A stretch of 64,000 nucleotides of DNA. Source: Branchiostoma floridae. Taxonomy: Eukaryota > Chordata > Leptocardii > Amphioxiformes > Branchiostomatidae. Where the stretch lies: contig NC_049993.1 in assembly GCF_000003815.2 (NCBI RefSeq), positions 7,625,762 through 7,689,761 of the forward strand. Reading direction: 5' to 3'. Position numbers and translations under genes: made by a program. Shown piece by piece: positions 25,515 through 63,638 of the stretch. The notes under the pieces are model-generated. The model searched no databases. It had not been told where the DNA came from and saw nothing but the letters and a program-made list of their open reading frames with translations. Each line of letters begins with the position of its first letter. Position 1 is the stretch's first letter.

Positions 25515-27315
25515 ATGCCCAGTGAAACAGGTAAATCAAACTCAAAGCAAGGAGGTGATTTTTTTATAAACCTCATTGGTTAATGATGTAGCTGAATCAC
25601 ATCGTCTAACTCTTGTCATTGATAACTGTAACAATTGTAAAGGGAAAATTGTGTATCAGTTTATCATGCGTGTAAATTGCTAATGATTTTATGACGCAGT
25701 ACAATTGTTTTTATTACCATTTCTGTAGAGGTGGTTGAGCCCCCACTGAGACATGTGGAGACTGATGTGCTGATTCCGAAGATGATGAGAGCAAAGGCGA
25801 AGGAAAGATGTCACCAGGAGGTCAAAGGTACGTATAACTATAAGCCCTTTCGCACATACGAATACGCATGCGACAACAACAACTGTGGGTAACCATTATT
25901 GTCAAAGGTGAACAGTTTAACAGTTTAATCTAAACCAGGCGCTTTTGGCACCTGCTAAATGTTAACAATCAGGGGCCTTCACATACATATGAGTTGACAC
26001 TAATTTGTTAGGGCAGTTTCATTTGTGACATGAAATACATTGTATAATGCAAGTACAAAACCTGACAGTCTAACTTTTCGTAGGTTGCACCTACTGTAAA
26101 AACTGGTTGAGTTGCCCTTCAAGGCAGTTCAGTGTGAAACAAATGCAACTTTGATGAGTACTTGATACACAGATTGTATATCAGATGATATACTGGGCTT
26201 CAAAGAGTTTTTTAAACATTGTAATGTGGGTTGCAGCTTTGCATCATTGAAATTATCCCACCCAATGCAATGTATTAAAGAAGGTAACCTGTAATAATAA
26301 ACTGCCCCAAGTCTGCCTCTCATGCAAAGTTTTTTTGGCAAAGAGTATGCTGACTTGCATGTCCAACAGTGAAGCCATCATATATATCAAGGACGTTATA
26401 TCTGATAAAACGTCTTTGGTTTGACCATGGATTGATTGTGCCTAGCCTGACTAAAATCGCGCCCCTTGCGGCCGGCCCTATGATTGCCGCCGCCCTAGGA
26501 AGGGATCATTAACTCCAGCCAGCGAGAGCTTGTGTAAACACAGGCTAGATTGTGCCAACAATTAGTCTTTCCACTCATACTGTTTCCAACAGACTCCAAA
26601 CCTTGCAAGACAGAGAACAGCGGACGCTAAACCAAACCGGATATCTCATCTGAGTACCTACATGTATATGATAATTACTGTTGAAACATAACCCTGATGT
26701 GTTGTGTGCAGAGTTTACAGACTGTTGTAAGGACAGTGGGCTGGGCATGGTGCTGAAGTGCAGGACACAGAACAGTCAGCTCAGGGCCTGCCTCACCAAA
26801 TAGTAGGTCATCTTTGCTTATAACAATAGTGTATTAGATTTGTTTATGTACTGTCAAAGATCTTTCTTCATAGGCTCTCTGAAAACACTGACGCCATTGC
26901 AAAATCTGCTCTCATGAGAGCACAATGAGGCAAAAACATGCATGAGTTGGCCCCAGTCAGAATGTTGATTTTTGTTACGATTACATGACCTTCATTTTGC
27001 TTTTGTCAAAGTCGTGCATATTTGAAAGTCTGTGCTCTTGCAAGAGCAGTTTTCACAACTGTGCCATAGTTGGGAAATCACATGATGGCAGTTTGAGTCC
27101 TGCTTGCATATGGTATTCAAGTTTTGAATGGTGAAATAAATCATTCATCATTTTGACGATGCAATGACTTTCCCTCCCCACTTGTCCATAGTTACAAGGA
27201 CCCAGAGTTCTATGACATGTGCAAGCAGGAGTACCTGCAGCAGAAGAGGGAGTTCCAGGAGACGGGCATCCGCAAGTCCAGCAAAACATCATCCAAACTG
27301 CCCACAACTATGTAG
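25515..27315 (+). CDS. CMC1: COX assembly mitochondrial protein 1 (CMC1)
   Basis: Small twin-CX9C protein of the mitochondrial intermembrane space, a factor for cytochrome c oxidase assembly (known to stabilise COX1 early in maturation). Exons: 25515-25530, 25729-25827, 26712-26802, 27192-27315, joining in frame to 109 residues (human 106). The protein contains LRHVETDVLIPKMMRAKAKE and both CX9C pairs: C-HQEVKEFTD-C and C-RTQNSQLRA-C. It continues KYYKDPEFYDMCKQEYLQQK and ends KLPTTM, like human KLPTSM. The import route expected is Mia40-dependent, so no cleavable presequence is needed. A hAT-type MITE sits in intron 2. AATAAA signals follow at 27937, 28042 and 28049. Confidence 0.96.
26443..26548. 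mobile_element. hAT-type MITE with 8-bp target duplication
   Basis: 106 bp with TAGCCTG at the left and CAGGCTAG at the right, flanked by perfect direct repeats ATTGTGCC (26435-26442 and 26549-26556). An 8-bp target duplication and short inverted ends indicate the hAT superfamily. It is GC-rich inside, lacks coding sequence and lies in CMC1 intron 2. Confidence 0.85.
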
Positions 27316-28060
27316 TACAGTATATGGGATACCAGCAGTACATTCAAGCATGCTCTAGAAACCTGATGGACTAATGTTTATGGTTTAGGAAGGTACAAAT
27401 GCAAGTTTCTAATGATTTTTTTTTCATCCAGTGGAAATCTGTAGTTGGCAACCTTTTGTTGGTCAATACAAGTACTTTTTGTGTTTAAGTTGTTATACAT
27501 AGAAACACCTGTTTCTGAAATGAACATTTCTATTCAAAGTGTATTATTATGTTAAGACAGTTTTTTTTCCAAAAGTTAGTAGTCTAAAGACATGAATTTG
27601 TGTTCTACAATGCTAATAGCCCTGAAATCTATTCGAAATGAATTCTTGTTGGTAATACCCAGCTACCGGTATATCTGTGATTCAAGTGTAGAGTTGCTTT
27701 CCAGTAAATCTGTTATCCACGAGTGATGTTCATGTAGCAATTATCAACAGTGTTGCATTGAACATGTCCATTGTAACAATACATCGTCCAAATGTACTGC
27801 CTTGAATTAAAGACATGGTCTGCCTACATTTAGGTAGTGTTCAGTTCTTGCTTTTTTTTCCTGACTTGTACAGCTCTAACATACATATGTAGGTGCTATT
27901 TGGTATTACAAATTGTACCTTTCATGTGTATTATATAATAAAGGCTTTAGAGAGTAGCAAAGACTAATGCATGTATTGATTGTTGTCATGAATATCAATG
28001 TCATTCAGGCTACCATTGTTTTGTGTGTATATTGATATGTGAATAAAGAATAAAATTAGA
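27316..28060 (+). other. CMC1 3' UTR
   Basis: AT-rich sequence after the CMC1 stop with AATAAA at 27937-27942 and a pair at 28042-28054. Two 3' ends are therefore plausible. No other gene is seen. Confidence 0.6.
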
Positions 28061-28104
28061 GAGTAGATCAAGGATGACACAGTAACAAAATTACTCTAAA
28101 ATGG

Positions 28105-28110
28105 TTTATT
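28105..28110 (-). promoter_or_regulatory. Distal poly(A) signal candidate for TNPO1
   Basis: AATAAA on the minus strand, the last before the CMC1 3' end. If used, TNPO1 has a 3' UTR of about 5 kb and the two genes end within about 50 bases of each other. Confidence 0.4.
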
Positions 28111-31100
28111 TCTTACTTTTAACATCCTATTTTAATGTACATTGTACATAAACATACTATTCATACTCTATTTTACAACTTTACCGTTACAAAATACCTT
28201 ATCACAATAATCAACTTCTTATATCTTATTATATATTAATCTTACTTCTAAAACTTTGGTGGCCCCAGGTTTCATACAAATGTGGACAACTTGACAAAAA
28301 TACTCAAGCATCTGGGAAGAGAATAGAAAGAGGGAGGGGAAAGAGGTGAGAGAAAAAAAGAACTTTTTTGGAAGGAGAACAAAATTTATACAAAACTTGC
28401 AGACCAGCTGAGTTTATACGGTTGCAACACGCTGCAACAACCAACATACAAAAATAGAGGCGATCCCCTGCAGCATTCGGCAGGAATCCCCTTTCGTTAA
28501 TCTTGATCACAAGTACAGCAGAGGGGCTTTCATATGTCCAACATTCAACAACTGCATCATGTTTCCATCATGTCGGACTTCATTGTCTTCAGACAAGCAT
28601 CAGACCTTATTATTGCTTGTTGAACATGCTAGCAAGCCCACTGCGACGACATGCTCAAGACTGGCCAATCACACAAAACTTGGTCCCGTAGTCAGTCACA
28701 AAGCAACTCATGCACACACACATTGACACACGCATGCACATACACTCAGACACACACTCGCACACTCATGTGGAAGACTGAAGTGGATTCCATGGGCCAT
28801 GATTGCTATGTCCCACGTCACATGAAACTGCTGCAGGGACTGCTACAAAACCATAAATTTCACACTCCAGAACTCCAAAAACATACTTCCTGCCTATTTG
28901 CACAGAAATCTTCCTGGGTTTACAAGATCCCCAGCCCACTGGTTTGGCATGCATGGTGTCAGTTTGTCACATTTTGCAGCTAAGTGTCAGTTTCATTTCC
29001 AACATGGCTATGATGCTACACTTTGCCAAATCAAACAGTACACAAGGTATAATACTCCCCAGTGGACCGGGTGTAGGGAAACCCCTCTCCCTTCATGCTG
29101 GGTTTAACAATAGCTGCTACTTTAGAAGACTCTACCATCATGGAACTGCTGAGGCTCTTTTTCTGTTTCCATGCATCACATGCACTGGATTCAAAACAAA
29201 CCAGAGCTAAAAGTACTGCTGTGGATTAGTGCAAAGTGTTAGTCTGTGTTACCGGTAGTACTGGCCTTCCCAAAATTAAAAGTTCCCGTGGGACAAAGTT
29301 GCTATATTGAGAAATGTTCCCTTTTGAATGTTGCTAAAAATCATAAATAAGTCCTTCTACATGTAAAAAGTATTAGAACTCTTGTGATTGATAACGCCAA
29401 ACAGCAGGGCTATTAACACATGCTAGTGACCAGTTCTTGCTACGAGGCCCAATTCAATTCTCTGAAGGAAAGGAATGTTAGAGTCTGGCTGACTGTCAAT
29501 GAAATAAAAACAATCTTCATGCTAGAAAAAAAAACAAGACTAACTGTGGGAGACACATAGGACAGTTTAACACCACTAAAATGTCATGGTACAGACAGTC
29601 GTTCCACTCCAGTGGTCTGTTACTAAGTATTTCCACATGCATTTTTAGCATCCCGAGCTATAACATTTCTGGTCACCTATCAGAAACTATAGGTCCTGCA
29701 GCAGATTCATGCTGACAATGGCTACACACTAACGACGTCTAGCCTACACCTGCTAGCATGCCGGCTCGGAAAATTTGAAAATGGGACCAACGAGGTAGCA
29801 AGCAGAGGCTGGCTCCTGTAATAATTAAGTACACACCTAACCATACTGTATGATTGATTGCACATTAACACACGTTGGTTTGAAGTACACTGCCATGCAA
29901 GAAGAATGTGTCAGAAAAAAACCTTTGACCTTCATAAATCAACTTCTCATTGCATCTGGGAATGACAGAAATTAGTGGCAAGACAATACACCCTACAACA
30001 ACTACATATCCTTTGCACCGGATGTCATCGCTATGCACTTTTGCCCAAGACTTGCCTGTTAGAGTGGTCAGTGAAAAGCATTTGTTAGTTGTTGCTAATC
30101 TGGATCCATTTCCTAATGTTAAGATTGCAACATTTGCCACAAAACATCTTTGAAAACAGAGATAGAGTTAGTAAAAGAGGCCTACTAAAAGCACTGTTGC
30201 CTCCTTGGACAGTTCTGTTCCTTTTTTTAAACACCGAGGGAGAATTCCATATTTGGGAACCTCAAGAGGTGAACATACGTGATAGTGAGACGACATTGCT
30301 GATAGCACCAATGTTATTCTACACGTTCAGTGGTCAGACATCTAACTTTTGTGTGCAACATGTCACATTGCACACAAATTACACCACCATGGAGGTTTCA
30401 ATGGGAACCTCCATGGACACAAACACACCGGTATAGCCAGGATTTCAACAAGGAAGGGGCCACATAATAGAAAAGGTGGGATCACCGTGGCATAGGACAC
30501 ACTTACAACAGTACAGGTCTGTCGGAGGGACAGTTGGAGAGGTGACGCGCCCCTGGCTACACCAGCGAAATGCAACAAAACTAACAAACAAGTTTACACG
30601 GAGGCAGGCAGACAACGTCCGCGGGACACGAAATAGGAGGAAGAAAAACGCAAGAGAGTTGAAGCGTACGACTCAAACAAATGGGAGATGCTTCCAATGA
30701 GGCTTGGAAATGAGTGAATGAATGATTCAATGAATGAATGAACGCCAAAGCACTGTGATTAAGGACCACCATTACACGGAGTCCCCCCAGGTCTTACCTC
30801 CCAACCCTGATAGTACCCAACTTAACAGACTTAAGTGTAGCTTACCTTACCATCTCAGCATAACACTGACTTACCCTTACCTTGCCATAATGGCACAACC
30901 TCCCACTAGTTCTTATCTTACTTCCCAAAACTATGTCTTAGCTTAACGTACCACTGGACATACAGGTTGTCCATGCTTAAGCTATCCACTTACAAAGTCA
31001 CTGGTTTTACTGTGCATGCTGTAGTAGTAGTAGTATTAGCTATACCAACACACGAAGTTAAGGGCCAAGTTATGCCTTGGCTGGTACTGTAATACTTTCC

Positions 31101-33086
31101 ACTGTACTGGGGGTATCAACGTACATACTCATCCATGCACAGAGGTACCTTATTCTAATACACAATATTAAGTCTATCCTGCATATCCAGTTAAAAGTAC
31201 TTCAGCATAAAGTTGTGCAATACCATATACTCATTTATCATAAGCCTATGGACACCACTTGTTTAGAGTAGAGAATCCATACCGAATGTCCAGGTAAGCT
31301 GGAATTCTTTTAGATATGAACAGAGCATCAACTTCTGGTCCAAAATCTTACACAAACGAAAAGTATTTATCCTACACTTCTTCTACTGGTATCAAACGAA
31401 AAGCTAGTAAACGAGGTCAACCAATAAGCCTGAAGACTAATTTTGATTTGGACCTGCTATATTTTCCTCCTAGCTTTTCCAAATATCTTAATGGCTTAAC
31501 TACATTTAAAATGCCTCTGTGGCATTTCAGTTGAGATGAAAGCTGCTAGAAGTACTGCTAGAATATTACTTAAGGAGAAATATCTTACTGTTCACTTATA
31601 AAGTTTAACTTACTTCAAGAATGGACATACAATACTTCACTTTACTTTACTTTTAGCTTAGGATAGAACGTTTGCTACCAATACTGTAATCATAAAAATA
31701 CTTTTCATTTGTGAATTATCATGTTATTCTGGACCAGAAGAAGATGTAATGCTAATTCTAAGATTAGAAAGATACGAGGGTGCAGTTAAATGCACATGTC
31801 GTGTCAAAAAATCTGCATCCTTCAATAGAGATGTCTGCCATACAAATAAGATTCAACCTCAATGGATACCTCTTTCAGCCATCCAGCCTACACATACCTC
31901 TCACTCAGTTTATGCAACTCGAAAGTATCAATGGTACATGAGGAATATGTGTACTTAAAAGGATCAGTCACAGTATTTGCATGGAATAGTCTGGGCCTTA
32001 AGAGCAATGTTACAAGTACACTCAAAGCAGACATCGTTCTACTGAATTGTTAGTTTGGAAACTGAGTGCTCTACAACTTTGGCATAGTAGGTAGGATGAA
32101 AAGGATTGATTAAGTACTGACTGGTAAACTTGCTCACAGCTGATGGTTTACTTGGTCACTTGTCGTTGTTGACCATTTCACAGGATGTTGGGTATAAAAT
32201 ATAGAAATGATGTACATGTACACTGTCTGGCCCAAACTCTTCTATGCTTAGTCTTTACCATCTCAAAGTACACATGTTCCCCAACTTCAGTTTAAGAGCC
32301 ACTGCTCTTTTGTTACAAAGCAACTCCTGCAATGGATCCGGGTCCACCTTTCCTCCCGTGTTCTGGATATCACCCTTGCTACTACACGTTTCTGGTAAGT
32401 GTTCTTTCACACCATCCTGCCAACCCCCCATTGGTGGGTGGGATCTGACTTGTATGGCATGTTTTAAGTTGTATAGATGTGGGTCAGGGTTCAGGGTTCA
32501 TAGCCACATCGTAAGCCTGCTCTCCTTCCTCACACTTAAGACTGCAGTCTTCCTTCTGTACCTGAAACAACAGCGAGAAAAAAAGAGAAGAAAACTATTA
32601 GCACAGAGATTATCTGCGTTTGTGTGACTTGCATAACTTGCCGTTATGCCACAAAATTTACATTTCACAAAATTTAACAGGGAGGTAGCATTCAAAATTC
32701 AGAAAAAGGTGTTTATAGGGTTATGAATTTCAAAATATTCTGGGTAGGATACCCTGAAGCACCTTGTAATATTTGTGTGTGGTCATGCTAAGATGCCCCT
32801 CATGGTGTGAAAAAATCCTAGTAAGAACCCTGCTTAGGCCTAGGTCCCAATTCCCAACCCGGGGCCCAGTCGGGTAGCTTTCGGAAACGAAAAATATTAT
32901 ATGAAAGGCAACATAACACAATGTCATAGAACGTAGAAAAAAAGTCATGAACATGATTTGTAAACTTTCCTTGGTTAACACTTTTATTTTTCATTTCCGC
33001 AAACATCCCGGCCGGGCCGTTTTGGAAATGGGACCTAAGCCTTAGAGGAACACATAAACCAGACCTTGCTCAGCTGCTCATGACTC
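28111..33086 (-). other. Long TNPO1 3' flank, probable 3' UTR
   Basis: About 5 kb with no coding region that I can recognise on either strand. It holds a CACA-rich tract (about 28710-28770), a GAAT-type simple repeat (about 30713-30742) and CTTAC-rich stretches (about 30830-30900). A proximal AATAAA on the minus strand lies at 32983-32988, about 100 bases after the TNPO1 stop, so a short 3' UTR is equally possible. Confidence 0.45.
32983..32988 (-). promoter_or_regulatory. Proximal poly(A) signal of TNPO1
   Basis: AATAAA on the minus strand, about 100 bases after the stop codon at 33087-33089, within GAAAAATAAAAGTG. Confidence 0.55.
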
Positions 33087-58896
<25,810 letters not shown>

Positions 58897-59404
58897 TTTG
58901 ACTGATTCCGGCTTCTTTTCCAAGGATCGAGAAGTGCGCTCACTGCGCCTGCGCACCACAGCTGGATGGTCTCGTCTCGACGTTTATGTTCACCACATTA
59001 CATGATGGACCGAATGTGGCACAGGTGCTTTGTTGACATTTTCGGAGTGAAAATGCAACCATTTGACGTTAAACGTGAACTTTTTATTTTGTTTTCCCAT
59101 GCATTTAGCAATTGACACAACATGCATTTTATTTTCACCTTTTGTAATAAAATCTAACCCTTCCATGGTCTCCGAACAGGCAGGTAACAGTATCAATACT
59201 GCTTATCATAAACTGTAGGCGACAAACAGTAGCATCCCAGGCTATCTAATAAATTTTGATATTTTAGTGAAGGTTAAAGTGCATATACATGTACCTCTAC
59301 TACAGGCATTCTTGCCAAGGAAAAAGTCTCCATAAATCATGTCGATGGAGGTTGGACTTCCAGGTAATAAGACACGCTAATTTAATGATATAACAGGACT
59401 TTTT

Positions 59405-59745
59405 TCTGCATACCTGCACTGGTGAAAGTAACTTTTAAAATTACCTGCACCAGACAAACTTCACCTGCACCACTATGAATTTAGCAAGTATGGATCATAC
59501 TAAAATTGTTCAGGAATCATTGTTATTTTTCTTATATACTTCATAGGTGGTAACAGCAAGGACGTTATATTGGTAACAGTCAATGCATCTGATAACAATA
59601 CATGTACACCTACATTATAGGACATTTATGTATAAATCCCAGTACATGGAGCAGTACAGGATAGGTGCAGGTAGACACCAGAAATACCTGCACAGCTCCA
59701 ATTTTACCTGCAGTAACCTGCATATGCAGGTGGTATTTCGAGCCC
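59405..59745. repeat. CCTGCAC-rich dispersed repeat
   Basis: ACCTGCAC or its complement GTGCAGGT recurs at least seven times (59413, 59443, 59463, 59665, 59686 and near 59706-59730). The spacing is irregular and the outer ends are not clear. It looks like the ends of a DNA transposon with sub-terminal repeats. Confidence 0.4.
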
Positions 59746-59775
59746 GGGCTAAAGCGGTTATGTAACCTCCTTGGA

Positions 59776-59923
59776 TATGCCAAGTAGCAATTACTCAAGC
59801 AACTGGATAAGATTGTGGAAACAGTTAAGTGTCACTGATGAAAGATAATGGATGTCATCTGAAATGTCTGACCGTTTCCAAAATCATATTCAGTTGCTTG
59901 AGTAATTACTATTTGGCAAATCA
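59776..59923. mobile_element. Foldback MITE, GCAATTACTCAAGCAACTG arms
   Basis: The left arm contains CCAAGTAGCAATTACTCAAG then CAACTGGATAAGATTGTGGAAAC, and the right arm its near complement (GTTTCCAAAATCATATTCAG then TTGCTTGAGTAATTACTATTTGG). Arms are about 50 bp with a loop of about 50 bp. No coding sequence. Confidence 0.8.
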
Positions 59924-60718
59924 ATAAATCGCTTTGATAATTTTTCTGCCCCCACTAGGTTTACTGCGACAGTAAAAACACCAAGCTAACTTATTCATTA
60001 GCTCATGCTTGATTAGAAACTTTAGAATGATAGAAATAGCTAGCTATAATGGAAATTTTATTACCAGTACTCATGAATGTCTAGACTGTTAATAAAAGTT
60101 ATGAAAATATGCTGATATGAAAATCTGACTGGTATCAGAGATATGGATATCACAGATACAGTTTATGGTGCTGAAGGTATCAAATTACACATCACTACTT
60201 TTCAATTTGTGTGCTTATCTTTTTATTCTTTGTACAATATTAAAACAACCCATATTAAAGTAAAGTACAGTAATGTGTTTTTGATTACAAATGTAAGTTA
60301 ATTGAAAAACATAGTAAAACATCTAAGTTCTACTATCAATCAAACATTTGTAGGTTTGTATTGAACATACAACATATTAACATGTATTCTTTTAAAAAGT
60401 TTTATCGCACGAGGGATTTGAATGAATTCAAAAATTTTATCTCATCAAAACTTCATGAATGTCTTCATAGGTATATATACTGTTGATACATCCAGCTTCT
60501 TATAAGCAGAAAAATATGCAAAAATTTTATATTAACATCAAGATAGCCAGACAGAAAGCCCAGTCTCAATATATATTGTGCAGGGTTTAACTCAGTTGGT
60601 CTGTGCAGGCCCTGGATACATTCTGGCATCCTGGCTAACATCAAGGCCTTATTTCAGTTTCTCATGTTGCCCAGCATCTTTAAGAAACTCCTCCTTTCTT
60701 AAGAAACTAAGAAAGTCC

Positions 60719-61945
60719 TCAGTACTTTTGCAGATCTGTGACCTCTAAGCTCCACATGACCTTGTGGTTGACATGGTTGGTGAGATCCTGGACCTTCACA
60801 GCCTTGAGGACAGGTCGGGTGCCACATTGCAGAACATATCCTACCACCATCACATACATGCCTGGGGAGACACACACAGACTTCAATTGCTATTGATACA
60901 TATGAACTTGTAACATACCAGACCAGTATATACACAATGCTACATATACATATATAATACAACTTTCAATTTGCAAGTATTGAATCATCCAGACCTCTAT
61001 AACTACACTTAAACATACTGAACTGCACCTTCCCTGCACTTCAACAATGGATAAGCCTCATTACTCAGATCGGCATGGATTTTCAATGACTCAATTACTT
61101 GTAAGTGAGGTGAATATTCAAGGTGAATATTGATTTTGTCTGTACAATCCAACAATGACTGGTATTAACAACTATATGGGATAGATATGATGAGAGACAA
61201 ATCGATAACTCTGTACACATAAATCTATTTTTTTAGTTCTTCAATTATGGCTTACAGTTGTACCTTTATCAAAATTTTTTCTAGCCTTTGGGATACTGTT
61301 GATCTGTTCAACTTTGGCCATGCCTTGGCCATCATCCATAGTGAGCCAGTCCCCAGCAACATCACAGTCCACCACAGTACCCTAGAGTATAAGAACAGGA
61401 GTTAAAAAATATGGAAGAGAGGAGGAATGGTAGATAAGTGATACAGTATACATTTAACACACGACTGACATGGACCTTAGAGATCACATGAAATCAAGGA
61501 GGTTTAAACTATTTAATGAAATGCAGTAAATTTACATAAATTGAGGTTCATGACAATTTAATTTCACAGCTTCGGGAAGAAGGGGAAAGGAGGTCTCTAT
61601 AGCATCTTTATCACAATTTAGTGATACAATTCAGGACAACACATGTTCGCTCTGTGAATGTGTGTGATGAGTAAACCACAAGCAGAGAACATCATAAATA
61701 TTCTCAATTCACAGCATGGTGGCAAATTATGATCATACCTGAACCCAGACCAAGTTGACGTCCCACGCTTTTGTAGAGATTGGATTCAGCTGCACATGCC
61801 ACAAAGTTGTTCCTGCAGCCCCGACACTATTACTTGTACCAGGTGCAAGTTGTGTTCCTCCAGCTAGCTGGGAGATGAAGAGCTTCCTGGCTGGGACTTT
61901 CCACTTCTCCCCCATAATATCTGAAGAAATAGTTGGGGAGGGCAA
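60719..61945 (-). CDS. RMI2: RecQ-mediated genome instability protein 2
   Basis: OB-fold subunit of the BLM-TOP3A-RMI (dissolvasome) complex that resolves recombination intermediates in the nucleus. Three exons: 61739-61945, 61264-61381, 60719-60861, joining in frame to 155 residues (human 147). Conserved blocks are KLFISQLA near the N-terminus, LVWVQGTVV across exon 1-2, LTMDDGQGMAKVEQINSIP, and YVMVVGYVLQCGTRPVLKAV then WSLEVTDLQKY at the end, which parallel human AVWMQGRVV, YVMVMGVVQAC and MWELEVEDL. I take the Met at 61945 as start; a second Met at 61915 (MGEKWKVPARK) is possible. It is divergent from the gene at 63159. Confidence 0.9.
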
Positions 61946-62386
61946 GGAGGTTCCTTGGGGAGGGGGGCTCTGGTTTCGTTTGAAGTCTCAACACACAAGA
62001 TCAATCACTTCTGCAACCTCTGTAGTGCCACTGAGTTTTCTATAGGCTGTAAAAACTACATACCCATCATAATAGTTAGCTTTATCTACATAGACAACAC
62101 TATAGTGACGGAAACGAGCTTGGGGTCGTACCCTGTCCCAGAAAACTGCTGCAGTCCCTCTTTAAAAATTGGCGCGGTCTGCAACCTTTGACCTTTCGTA
62201 CTTTCGGTTGCTTCTGCCACTGAAACGCAATTTTTATGCATAATTAAGGAAAATTATTTATCATCAATGCAAAATCTTAATCTTAGAGCATGTTTGTTAG
62301 AATTTATCGCCTTTTTCTCCAATTTTGATTACAAATTTTGGTTACCAGATGTCCTATATCCCATGATGCAGCGCGGTTGGAGTCCT

Positions 62387-62400
62387 GTCGCCAGGGTGAC
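62387..62400 (+). promoter_or_regulatory. X-box-like (RFX) site
   Basis: GTCGCCAGGGTGAC fits the degenerate RFX palindrome GTHRCCNNRGYRAC at every position. It lies in the GC-rich patch upstream of the plus-strand gene that starts at 63159. Confidence 0.4.
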
Positions 62401-62625
62401 GGCGGGACGAGAAGATCGGGACGAGCGAAGGTTCGTAATAAAAGTTAATTAACTAGATAACTTGTTTCATTAACTTGTAGAGACATTGGCAGTTGTAACG
62501 ATGGGGTACTGGGGCCCTTCTGTATCAGCAGTTTGTATCTGATGTATTTCTTTTAGACGTAAAGCGGCTTGTTTTAATTGAATGTTGACACAAAAATTTG
62601 TCGATGAGTGGGAGGGGGGCGTTAA

Positions 62626-62837
62626 TACTGTAAATGCATTTAAGTTCGCGGGGATTTCATTTCGCGGTAGCGGGAAAAAGGACTTTTCGCGGTGGATTTA
62701 AGTTCGCGGTAACACCATAGACTGTAATCTAATACGATACTACAAAAATGTTCGCGGTGGATTTAAGTTCGCGGTGAAGTGGTCACCGCGAAAACCGCGA
62801 ACATTAATCTACCGCGAACATTTCTGCATTTACAGTA
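62626..62837 (-). mobile_element. TACTGTAAATGC MITE, copy 4
   Basis: About 212 bp, with TACTGTAAATGCATTTAAGT at the left and AACATTTCTGCATTTACAGTA at the right. The best preserved copy: the internal TTCGCGGTAGCGGG, TTCGCGGTGGATTTAAG and ACCGCGAACATT tracts keep their CG steps. Same orientation as copy 3. Between RMI2 and the next gene. Confidence 0.9.
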
Positions 62838-63158
62838 ACATTGCCACAGGTGCAGTATTGTACCTAGTCTTTGCGCATCTGTCATAACTGTGATGTCTTT
62901 TAGTCATGTCCAGAAATTTGCAATGTGGGCATTACGTTATGCGAAGTAAATGTAAACTATTCAGAACAAGTAGAAATCTTTATACATTAATATTTCTGTT
63001 GTTGATTTTGGTGAGACCATGTAGGAGAGACTTGCCACTTGGCAAACATTCGTTTTGTTTTTGTCAATGTGTAATACAGTAATACACATCCTGATCATTT
63101 CTAACATTTGTTAACAGAATTTTGGAGGAGAACGCTGATGATATTCCACTAAAGTGAA

Positions 63159-63638
63159 ATGGCGGATGAAAATAAGGAGCCCGACGCTGAAGAGAAGCCG
63201 CGCACCTCGAGCGCCAAGCGCACATCAAGCGCCAAGTCCAAGTCTAGTTCAAAACCAGGCACACCCAAATCACCCAGGAGTCGATCTGGAAGTGCCAAAG
63301 CCAAAGGTACTGTTATTTGTGTTTTTGTAGGTGTGTTCTTTTCCTTTCTCCTTCTGTCAGTAGCCAATCAGAGCTCAGGATCTAGATATTAGCTGTTTAT
63401 ATTAATATGAAGAATTTTCACGACTCAGGAAAGTTAAGCTACTTATTTGTTTTTGTTTCATATATTGTCAGGAATACCAGCCACTAATCCATGAAACCGG
63501 AGGTAGTTTATGAAATTAACATATAGACTAACATACAGACTACCCTGTTTTCTGCAGCCAAGAAACATGAAGGAGAGAAGAAAGAAGAAGAAGAAGAAGC
63601 CAAACCTGCAGATGCAGCTGAAGCACCCCCAGCTACAA
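63159..63638 (+). CDS. Unrecognised Lys/Glu/Ser-rich protein, 5' part
   Basis: Two coding exons, 63159-63306 and 63558-63638, joined in frame at GT-AG sites; the gene continues past the window end after a donor GTAAGT. The visible 76 residues start MADENKEPDAEEKPRTSSAK, continue with repeated SAK / SSKPGTPKSPRSRSGSAKAK, then AKKHEGEKKEEEEEAKPADA and AEAPPAT. This is a disordered, charged leader with possible SP/TP phosphorylation sites and no recognisable domain, so I cannot name it. An acceptor at 63117 suggests an upstream non-coding exon. The X-box-like motif upstream would fit a ciliary gene, but that is only a hint. Confidence 0.7.

Larger units (their letters stand above)
58897..60718. 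other. Intergenic TNPO1-RMI2
   Basis: Holds the TNPO1 promoter side (GC-rich to about 58990) and the RMI2 3' side (minus-strand AATAAA at 60232-60237). It contains a CCTGCAC-rich repeat and a foldback MITE. No further gene is seen. Confidence 0.55.
61946..63158. other. Divergent region RMI2 / 3' gene
   Basis: About 1.2 kb between the start codons of two divergent genes. The RMI2 side is at 61950-62200. A GC-rich patch at about 62360-62430 with an X-box-like site is the likely promoter or non-coding first exon of the plus-strand gene, and an acceptor at 63115-63117 (GTTAACAG) would begin its coding exon. A MITE occupies 62626-62837. Confidence 0.5.

Noticed and set aside
26129-26341. Possible LINE 3' end on the minus strand in CMC1 intron 2
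   Set aside because: No reverse transcriptase C-terminal motif is recognisable; it is just an open frame in AT-rich intron.
28111-33086. Separate gene between CMC1 and TNPO1
   Set aside because: Open frames here are short, lack splice consistency and resemble no family; a long 3' UTR or intergenic sequence explains the stretch.
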